NCBI GenBank assembly: GCA_033722075.1
Contig: JAWVZU010000264.1
Span: 1 to 5,123, forward strand
DNA: 5,123 nt
Source of the DNA: JAWVZU01 sp033722075
Lineage (GTDB): Bacteria > Pseudomonadota > Gammaproteobacteria > Xanthomonadales > SZUA-38
Reading direction: 5' to 3'
A model generated the notes under the pieces. It was not told the origin of the DNA. It did no database searches and was given only the letters and a program-made list of their open reading frames with translations. Below are positions 1 to 5,123 of this stretch, piece by piece. Each line of letters opens with the position of its first letter. The stretch's first letter is position 1. Both the position numbers and the translations under genes were made by a program.

Positions 1-730
1 CCGACCAGAAACGGTCGACCAGGGTACCGTCCAGGTAACCTCTTTCCACCAGCTGCGGCAGATAGGCGCGGAGAAAAGACCGTGGCCATTCCCATAGCGG
101 CGACCCCGGGGTCACGATGCCACCAACCTGCCGGACCTCGCAGAGTTCGAGACCGGCGTCGGTCATCCATTGGCCCATTTCGCCCTGGACTTCCAGGCTG
201 CCCCCGGCGTCGTGCCAGGAGGTCTGGATCGCGTCCACGATGACTTCCATTTCGGGAATCCTGGGCGCAACGCAGAAGGCACGGTAGTTGAAATAGTCCA
301 GCGTGATCAGGCGCCCGCCCGGCGAAAGCAGCGTGGCCAGGCGTTTCACGACGCCTGCGGGCTCCCTGAGGAAGCAGAAGACCCAGCGTGCGTAGATCGC
401 ATCGAAACCGTCCTTCAGCTCTGCTTCCTCGAGACGACCCTGCAGGCATTGCACGTTGTTCACCCCGCGGACGCGGCATTGTGCCTCCAGGAAATCGAGA
501 AAGCGCCGGGACTGGTCCAGCGCGACGATCTGTCCGTCGGGCCCGACGTACTCGGCGAGTTCCAGTGACGTGAATCCGGGACCACACCCGACATCGAGCA
601 CCCGGGCTCCGGACCGGATTCCGCGGCGCCAGGCGCCATGGGTCTGTTCTGCCCAGACACGATGCTGGACGCCCAGCCGCTGCAACTCCGGGTCCGAGTC
701 GCCGAGCAGATAATCCTGCTTTTTGTTCAT
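1..730 (-). CDS. Class I SAM-dependent methyltransferase, C-terminus cut off by window edge
   Basis: Reading the minus strand from ATG at 730 down to base 1 gives 243 codons without a stop, so the gene runs off the left edge. The start is well fixed: an in-frame TAA lies only 9 bases upstream (740-742) and the next Met is residue 161. The protein has a Rossmann-fold methyltransferase core. Motif I is VLDVGCGPG (residues 44-52), which binds S-adenosylmethionine. An acidic strand-2 end follows, IVALDQS (68-74, Asp72, expected to contact the ribose). Motif IV-like FDAIYARWVFCFL is at 109-121, and the post-motif segment LSPGGRLITLDYF is at 135-147. An aromatic-rich stretch (PLWEWPRSF, 211-219) lies in the C-terminal part that usually shapes the acceptor pocket. 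There is no signal peptide or membrane helix, so it should be cytosolic. The fold is UbiE/Methyltransf_11/25-like, but the methyl acceptor cannot be told. It is divergent from the efflux genes, with no evident functional tie. Family members of this style are commonly a little longer, so a few tens of residues are probably missing. Confidence 0.88.
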   Translation of the reverse strand, partial: MNKKQDYLLGDSDPELQRLGVQHRVWAEQTHGAWRRGIRSGARVLDVGCGPGFTSLELAEYVGPDGQIVALDQSRRFLDFLEAQCRVRGVNNVQCLQGRLEEAELKDGFDAIYARWVFCFLREPAGVVKRLATLLSPGGRLITLDYFNYRAFCVAPRIPEMEVIVDAIQTSWHDAGGSLEVQGEMGQWMTDAGLELCEVRQVGGIVTPGSPLWEWPRSFLRAYLPQLVERGYLDGTLVDRFWS

Positions 731-766
731 GGGTTGACGTTATCCGAATCTGCGCCGTTTGGCACC

Positions 767-795
767 TTCGCGCCGGGCCGAATCCCTGCTAGGGT
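767..795 (+). promoter_or_regulatory. Possible extended -10 promoter for the adaptor-permease operon
   Basis: The string TGCTAGGGT (787-795) matches an extended -10 (TGn followed by TAnnnT), with the hexamer at 790-795. Seventeen bases upstream sits TTCGCG (767-772), only a weak -35 match, as is usual when an extended -10 is used. Transcription would start near 802 and leave a leader of about 50-57 bases. A better-looking TTGACG at 734-739 has no acceptable -10 at 16-18 bp spacing (GTTTGG at 757-762), so I did not choose it. This is inference from consensus only; sigma-70 matches in GC-rich DNA are unreliable. Confidence 0.3.
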
Positions 796-824
796 GCAGC
801 TTGAGTTGCGGATTCTTCACCCTG
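790..824. repeat. Imperfect 10-bp inverted repeat, possible operator
   Basis: TAGGGTGCAG (790-799) and CTTCACCCTG (815-824) form an inverted repeat: the second arm reads CAGGGTGAAG on the other strand, 8 of 10 bases identical, with a perfect core AGGGTG/CACCCT. The arms are 15 bp apart. Between and partly overlapping them lies another imperfect palindrome, GCAGCTTGAGTTGC (796-809, 5 of 7 base pairs matching). The left arm coincides with the proposed -10 hexamer and the right arm with the start of the mRNA, which is where a repressor would block transcription. It could also form a weak hairpin in the leader. No regulator gene is in the window to support either role. Confidence 0.35.
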
Positions 825-848
825 ATCCCCCGGTTGGGAATGCCCGGC

Positions 849-852
849 AGGA
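849..852 (+). promoter_or_regulatory. Shine-Dalgarno of the adaptor gene, favours ATG at 859
   Basis: AGGA at 849-852 abuts the first in-frame ATG (853-855) with no spacer, which would not work well for initiation there. It lies 6 bases before the second in-frame ATG (859-861), a normal spacing. The only other purine-rich string, GGGA at 836-839, is 13 bases from 853, which is too far. The sequence therefore favours 859 as the translation start. Confidence 0.6.
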
Positions 853-858
853 ATGACC

Positions 859-2088
859 ATGGTCAGAAAAGGCGGCAAGTTGATCCGGATCGTATGGAAG
901 CCATTGCTGATCCTGGTGGTCTCCATCGTCCTGTTCCAGTTCATGATGACGGCCAAGGCGCCGCCGGAAAAGCGCACGCCGGAACAGCAGGCCATGCTGG
1001 TCAATGTCGTTCCGGCTCACGTGGAAGCGGTCCAGTTCCGGATCGAGTCCCAGGGAACGGTAGCGCCGCGGACCGAGACGACGCTTGTCGCCGAGGTCGC
1101 GGGCAAGATCGTCGATGTGTCGCCCAACTACATCGCCGGGGGCTTCTTTCGGAAGGGCGATACGCTCCTGCGTATCGATCCCTCGGACTACGAGGTGTCG
1201 GTGAGGCAGGCCGAAGCGGCCCTGGCCGGCCGGCAGGCACAGCTGGCGCAGGAACAGGCTCGGTCCGAGCAGGCGCGCAGGGACTGGGAAAAGCTCGATA
1301 GGCCGGGGGAGAACCCGCCACCGCTGGTACTGCGGAAGCCTCAGCTTGCGGAGGCCCGGGCGGCGGTTCTTGCGGCCGAGGCCGACCTGGCGAAGGCCGA
1401 GCGAGAGCTCGAGCGAACCGTGATCCGTGCTCCCTACGACGGGTTGGTCCGCTCCAAGCGGGCCGATGTCGGGCAATATGTCGCCCCGGGCACGACCCTG
1501 GGGGTGACTTTCGCGGTGGACGAGGCGGAAGTCCGCCTGCCGCTCTCGGACCGGGACCTGGCCTTCCTGGACCTGCCCGATTTCACCGTCATGGACGCGG
1601 AGAATCAGCCTCGAGTCATGCTCAGCGCGAACATCGCCGGCCAGCTTCGGGAGCGGGAAGGAGTCATCGTGCGAACCGAGGGCGTGTTCGATCCGAACAC
1701 CCGGGTCATTTATGCGGTGGCGCGAATCGTGGATCCCTATTCGGCGTTCGGCGAGGAGCGCCATCCCGTCCTGCCCGTCGGGACCTTTGTCCGCGCAGAG
1801 ATCGACGGGTTGTCCGGGGGTGAACTGGTCCGGCTGCCTCGTCATACGGTGCAGGGCGATGGCACGGTGCTCGTCGCCGATGCCGAGGATCGGTTGGAGA
1901 TCCGCTCGGTGGAAGTGGTCCGGTCGGATGAGCGCTACAGTTACATCAGTGCCGGTCTGGGCGAGGGCGACCGGGTCGTGACCACGTCGGTCGAAGTGCC
2001 CATACCGGGCACGCCCCTGGAGATCGCCAAAGAGCCGGAGACTGCCGACCGCGACGCCGCCACCGCGATGATCGCAGACGAATCATGA
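859..2088 (+). CDS. HlyD/AcrA-type periplasmic adaptor (membrane fusion protein) of RND efflux pump
   Basis: The protein has 409 residues from ATG 859, or 411 from the in-frame ATG at 853; the Shine-Dalgarno position favours 859. It would bridge the inner-membrane permease encoded just downstream and an outer-membrane channel. Numbering from 859, a basic N-terminus precedes one membrane helix at about 14-32 (rich in L, I, V and F). There is no lipobox cysteine, so it is anchored by the helix and not as a lipoprotein. The first half of the lipoyl/barrel-sandwich domain is at about 66-110, with GGFFRKGDTLLRID at 94-107. An Ala/Glu/Gln-rich coiled-coil hairpin follows, about 110-147 and 161-187, broken by a Pro-rich tip (RPGENPPPLVLRKPQ, 148-162). 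The second lipoyl half starts at TVIRAPYDGLV (187-197), then the beta-barrel domain (about 222-316) and the membrane-proximal domain (about 320-391). The short tail is acidic and likely flexible. Its stop overlaps the permease start (ATGA), so both are made from one mRNA. The family assignment is firm; the substrate is unknown. Confidence 0.93.
   Translation: MVRKGGKLIRIVWKPLLILVVSIVLFQFMMTAKAPPEKRTPEQQAMLVNVVPAHVEAVQFRIESQGTVAPRTETTLVAEVAGKIVDVSPNYIAGGFFRKGDTLLRIDPSDYEVSVRQAEAALAGRQAQLAQEQARSEQARRDWEKLDRPGENPPPLVLRKPQLAEARAAVLAAEADLAKAERELERTVIRAPYDGLVRSKRADVGQYVAPGTTLGVTFAVDEAEVRLPLSDRDLAFLDLPDFTVMDAENQPRVMLSANIAGQLREREGVIVRTEGVFDPNTRVIYAVARIVDPYSAFGEERHPVLPVGTFVRAEIDGLSGGELVRLPRHTVQGDGTVLVADAEDRLEIRSVEVVRSDERYSYISAGLGEGDRVVTTSVEVPIPGTPLEIAKEPETADRDAATAMIADES
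2085..2088 (+). promoter_or_regulatory. ATGA stop/start overlap coupling adaptor and permease
   Basis: The adaptor's TGA (2086-2088) overlaps the permease's ATG (2085-2087). No convincing Shine-Dalgarno is visible in the 20 bases before 2085, so permease translation most likely depends on ribosomes finishing the adaptor. This would tie the amounts of the two pump parts together. The coupling itself is inference; the overlap is seen directly. Confidence 0.75.
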
Positions 2089-5000
2089 GCGCGCCGCGCA
2101 ATCCCTACGAGGCGCTGATTGCATGGTTTGCCGAGAATCATGTCGCGGCGAATCTGCTCATGGTGATCCTGCTGGCCGGTGGACTCTTCCAGGCCATGAC
2201 CATCAAGAAGGAGATCCAGCCCCAGGTCGAGACCAACCTGATCAACATCGTCGTTCCCTATCTCGGTGCCGCCCCGGAAGAAGTCGAGGAGGGCGTCTGC
2301 GTCAAGGTCGAAGAGGCCATCCAGGACCTGCAGGGCATCGAGGAAATCGTCTGCCGGGCCCAGGAAGGCTCGGGCGTGGTGACGGTCGAGGTCAATCCCG
2401 AGTACGAGGTCCTGGAAGTGATGGACAACGTCAAGATCCGGATCGACGGCATCTCGACCTTTCCGGAGGAGACGGAAAAGCCGGTGATATCCCGAACCGA
2501 GATCGAACAGCCGGTCATGTGGATCTCGGTTTTCGGGGATGTGGACGAACGAACCCTGAAGGAGTTTGCGCAGCGGGTACGCGACGAGATCGTCGCCCTG
2601 CCGAAGGTCACCCGGGCGGAGGTCGTCGGGGGGCGACCGTATGAAATCAGCATCGAACTGTCCGAATTTGCCCTGGAGAAATACGATCTGACCTTCGACG
2701 AGGTCGCCAGGGCCGTACGGCGGAACTCGCTCGATCTACCCGGTGGGAAGATCCAGTCCGCCGGGGGCGATATCCTCCTGCGGACCAAGGGCCAGGCCTA
2801 TCGGGGTGGTGAATTCGCGGAGATCGTGGTGCGCTCCAACCCGGACGGCACCCGCGTCAAACTCGACGACGTGGCAACCATTCGGGACGGCTTTGCGGAG
2901 GTCGAGCGCTACGCCCAGCATAATGGTCAGCCGGCCATCTCGATTCGCGTCCTGTCGGTCGGAAACCAGAGCGAACTCGATATCTCCGCAGCGGTACGCG
3001 AGTACATCGAAGAGAAGAGGGCGACGCTGCCGCCCGGGATCGGCGTCGACAGCTGGGCGGACATCACCTACTACCTGCAGGGCCGCCTCGACATGATGCT
3101 CCAGAACCTCGCCAGCGGTGCGGTCCTGGTGTTCCTGGTGCTGACCCTTTTCCTGCGTTTCAAGCTGGCGTTCTGGGTCATGGTCGGCGTGCCGATCGCA
3201 TTCATGGGGACGTTCTTCCTCATGCCGACCCTGGACGTGACGGTCAACATGTTGAGCCTGTTCGGCTTCATCCTGGTGCTGGGTATCGTGGTCGATGACG
3301 CGATCATCATCGGCGAGAGCGCCTACACGATGATTCGCCGCGACGGTCATTCCACGGAGAACGTGGTGAAGGGCGCCCTGCGCGTTGCCGTCCCCGCGAC
3401 CTTCGGAGTGCTGACCACGGTCGTTGCGTTTCTCCCCATCCTGCTGGTGGGTGGAATCTCGGGCGCATTTTTCGAGGCCATCGGCTGGGTGGTGATCCTT
3501 TGCCTCGTGTTCTCGCTGGTCGAGTCCAAGCTGATCCTGCCGGCCCACCTGGCCCACATGAAGATCGTGCGCTTCCGGGATCTCCCGGAAAGCGATCGGC
3601 TCCGGGACCGCTGGCAGCGCGGCCTGATGCGGTTTCAACGTCGTTTCAGCGAGGGCCTCAGGCACTTTGTCAGCGACGTTTACCGGCCGCTGCTGGAGCG
3701 TGCCGTTCGCAACCGCTATACGACGCTGGCCACCTTCCTGGGAGCTTTGATCCTGTCCATCGGACTGCTCATGAGCGGCCTGGTCAGGACCGTTTTCTTC
3801 CCGGATTTCACCGCCGATTTCGTCCAGGTCACCCTGGAAATGAACGAGGGCACACCGGCCCAATCGACCCACCGGGCCCTCGATTACCTCCAGCAGACCC
3901 TCGCCGAGGTGGACCAGGAGATCGCAGCGGAAAGTGATCTCGAGAGCGGGGCGGTTGTGGATACGGTCTTTGCCTTCGCCCGCAACGATCTCAGCGGGCA
4001 GCTGGTCGTGGAACTGGCCAAGAACGAAAATGCGATCGTGTCCGCCGAAGAGGTGCTGGATCGCTGGCGCGAGAAGACCGGGGAGATTCCGGGTGCAAGG
4101 CAGCTGACCTTCGGCGGGGCGACGGGGCCGCAGACCGGACCCTCGATCGCCTTTCAGCTGGTCGGCAAGGATACGGACGCGCTGTCCCGGGCCGCCGACG
4201 AACTGGAAGCGAAGATCCGCGAGTACGATGGGGTACACGACGTGCGCAACTCCTTCGAGGGCGGTTCGCGCGAGATCAAGCTCAAGTTGAAGCCGGAAGC
4301 CGAGGTGCTGGGGCTCACGCTGGAAGCCATGGCCCGACAGGTGCGCCAGGGGTTCTACGGCGAGGAAGTCCAGCGCATCCAGCGCGGTCCCAACGAGGTG
4401 AAGGTGATGGTGCGTTATCCGCGCGAATTCAGATCCTCGGTGGGCAGTCTGGAGAACATGCGTGTCCGGACGCCGGCCGGCGAGGCCGTGCCCTTCGGGT
4501 CGGTGGCCGAACTCGAGTTTTCTGAAAGCCCAACCGTGTTGCGGCGCTTCAATCGCCAGCGAGCGATCAGCGTCACCGCGGAAGTCGACAAGGACCGGGT
4601 GGAACCCGGACCGATCAATACGGAGATTCGCGAGACGTTTCTTCCCGAACTGCTCGGCCGCTACCCGGGCGTGAGTTACCGGCTCGACGGCGGCAGCGCG
4701 GAGAACGAACGCGTGCAGGAGAACCTCGCGAAGGGGGCGTTGCTGGCACTCTTTCTCATCTACGCACTGATGGCCATTCCCCTGCGCTCCTATGCCCAGC
4801 CCTTCCTGATCATGATGGTCATTCCCTTCGGGATCATCGGTGCGATCGTCGGGCACCTGCTTCTGGGGATCCCGGTCAGCATGCTGTCGTTCTTTGGAAT
4901 CATCGCCCTGTCCGGTGTGGTCGTGAACGACAGCCTGATCCTGGTTGATTTCGTCAACCGGGAGCGGCGAGAAGGAGGCGTCGGCGTGGTTGAGGCGGTG

Positions 5001-5123
5001 CTGGACGGCGCAGTCCAGCGTTTTCGGGCGATTCTTCTCACTTCGCTCACCACCTTTCTGGGGCTGGTGCCGATCGTGTTCTTCGAGCGTAGCCTGCAGG
5101 CGCAGATCGTGGTGCCGATGGCC
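2085..5123 (+). CDS. RND efflux permease (AcrB/ACR_tran family), C-terminus cut off by window edge
   Basis: The frame is open for 1013 codons to the last base. It encodes an inner-membrane, proton-driven transporter that would export small molecules with the upstream adaptor. The RND layout is complete up to the edge: TM1 (about 19-37), periplasmic porter domain, TM2-TM6 (about 342-490), a cytoplasmic linker, TM7 (about 548-566), second porter domain, and TM8-TM11 (about 882-1000). TM4 carries the proton-relay pair Asp404-Asp405 in GIVVDDAIIIGESAY, matching Asp407/Asp408 of AcrB. In TM10, SGVVVNDSLILVDF (943-956) puts Asn948 where AcrB has Lys940. TM11 keeps Arg979 and Thr986, equivalent to AcrB Arg971 and Thr978. 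Family members run about 1030-1060 residues, so only TM12 and the tail should be missing. The charged metal-site signature of CusA-type pumps is not seen in TM4, so a hydrophobic or amphiphilic drug/solvent-type substrate is more likely than a metal, but the substrate is not determined. An outer-membrane factor gene is not in the window. Confidence 0.94.
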   Translation, partial: MSAPRNPYEALIAWFAENHVAANLLMVILLAGGLFQAMTIKKEIQPQVETNLINIVVPYLGAAPEEVEEGVCVKVEEAIQDLQGIEEIVCRAQEGSGVVTVEVNPEYEVLEVMDNVKIRIDGISTFPEETEKPVISRTEIEQPVMWISVFGDVDERTLKEFAQRVRDEIVALPKVTRAEVVGGRPYEISIELSEFALEKYDLTFDEVARAVRRNSLDLPGGKIQSAGGDILLRTKGQAYRGGEFAEIVVRSNPDGTRVKLDDVATIRDGFAEVERYAQHNGQPAISIRVLSVGNQSELDISAAVREYIEEKRATLPPGIGVDSWADITYYLQGRLDMMLQNLASGAVLVFLVLTLFLRFKLAFWVMVGVPIAFMGTFFLMPTLDVTVNMLSLFGFILVLGIVVDDAIIIGESAYTMIRRDGHSTENVVKGALRVAVPATFGVLTTVVAFLPILLVGGISGAFFEAIGWVVILCLVFSLVESKLILPAHLAHMKIVRFRDLPESDRLRDRWQRGLMRFQRRFSEGLRHFVSDVYRPLLERAVRNRYTTLATFLGALILSIGLLMSGLVRTVFFPDFTADFVQVTLEMNEGTPAQSTHRALDYLQQTLAEVDQEIAAESDLESGAVVDTVFAFARNDLSGQLVVELAKNENAIVSAEEVLDRWREKTGEIPGARQLTFGGATGPQTGPSIAFQLVGKDTDALSRAADELEAKIREYDGVHDVRNSFEGGSREIKLKLKPEAEVLGLTLEAMARQVRQGFYGEEVQRIQRGPNEVKVMVRYPREFRSSVGSLENMRVRTPAGEAVPFGSVAELEFSESPTVLRRFNRQRAISVTAEVDKDRVEPGPINTEIRETFLPELLGRYPGVSYRLDGGSAENERVQENLAKGALLALFLIYALMAIPLRSYAQPFLIMMVIPFGIIGAIVGHLLLGIPVSMLSFFGIIALSGVVVNDSLILVDFVNRERREGGVGVVEAVLDGAVQRFRAILLTSLTTFLGLVPIVFFERSLQAQIVVPMA

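Larger units (their letters stand above)
731..852. other. Divergent intergenic region between methyltransferase and efflux operon
   Basis: These 122 bp separate the divergent starts at 730 (minus) and 853/859 (plus) and must hold the 5' control regions of both genes. No small ORF with a credible ribosome binding site is visible. The region carries a possible rightward extended -10 element and an inverted repeat, listed separately. The heptamer CCGAATC occurs twice in direct orientation (744-750 and 778-784), and GGATTC at 810-815 is the inverse of GAATCC at 780-785. These short repeats could be chance in a stretch this size. Confidence 0.7.

Noticed and set aside
170..568. A 132-codon plus-strand frame at the left end
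   Set aside because: It starts at TTG without a convincing ribosome binding site and lies antisense to the methyltransferase, whose SAM-binding motifs are clear.
734..739. TTGACG as a -35 box for a rightward promoter
   Set aside because: It is a good -35 match, but 16-18 bases downstream there is only GTTTGG-like sequence and nothing resembling a -10; it also lies only 3 bases from the methyltransferase start.
744..784. Direct repeat CCGAATC at 744-750 and 778-784 as a regulator site
   Set aside because: Seven-base repeats are likely by chance, the flanks do not match, and the spacing of 34 bp is not an obvious tandem-site pattern; noted only in the intergenic entry.
759..1301. A 180-codon plus-strand frame overlapping the adaptor start
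   Set aside because: It runs out of frame through the adaptor's coding region, has a Gly/Arg-rich random-looking translation, and shows no domain.
817..1845. A 342-codon open frame on the minus strand, opposite the adaptor
   Set aside because: It is low-complexity Arg/Gly/Leu/His-rich sequence with no domain, lying fully against a well-supported adaptor gene; it is a shadow of its codon bias.
2736..4856. A 706-codon open frame on the minus strand, opposite the permease
   Set aside because: Its translation is rich in His, Asp, Gln and Arg, as expected from the complement of GC-biased codons, with no recognisable domain. The opposite strand encodes an RND permease with conserved motifs throughout, so this is a shadow frame.

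Overview
The window is GC-rich and densely coding, with strong G/C preference at third codon positions. It looks like chromosomal DNA of a high-GC Gram-negative bacterium. A Gammaproteobacterium or related Proteobacterium is most likely, judging from the style of the adaptor and RND pump; this is inference from family resemblance and no lineage marker is present.

Layout: (1) positions 1-730, minus strand, hold the N-terminal 243 codons of a class I SAM-dependent methyltransferase whose 3' end lies beyond the left edge. (2) Positions 731-852 are a 122 bp divergent intergenic region with a possible extended -10 promoter facing right, overlapped by an imperfect inverted repeat. (3) Positions 859-2088 (or 853-2088), plus strand, encode an HlyD/AcrA-type periplasmic adaptor with an N-terminal membrane anchor. 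(4) Positions 2085-5123, plus strand, hold 1013 codons of an RND-superfamily inner-membrane efflux permease, open to the right edge and probably missing only its last transmembrane helix and C-terminal tail.

Adaptor and permease overlap by an ATGA junction and are clearly one operon. Together they would form the inner-membrane and periplasmic parts of a proton-driven tripartite efflux pump. The outer-membrane channel is not in the window and may be encoded downstream or elsewhere, as is common for such two-gene units. The methyltransferase is transcribed away from the pump and nothing seen links the two functionally. Substrates of both the pump and the methyltransferase cannot be read from the sequence.

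I found no RNA genes, mobile elements, CRISPR arrays, terminators or phage genes. Nothing here looks like a new kind of system. The points worth a second look are the operator-like repeat in front of the pump genes, the start codon of the adaptor, the unusual hairpin tip of the adaptor, and the Lys-to-Asn change in the proton relay of the permease.
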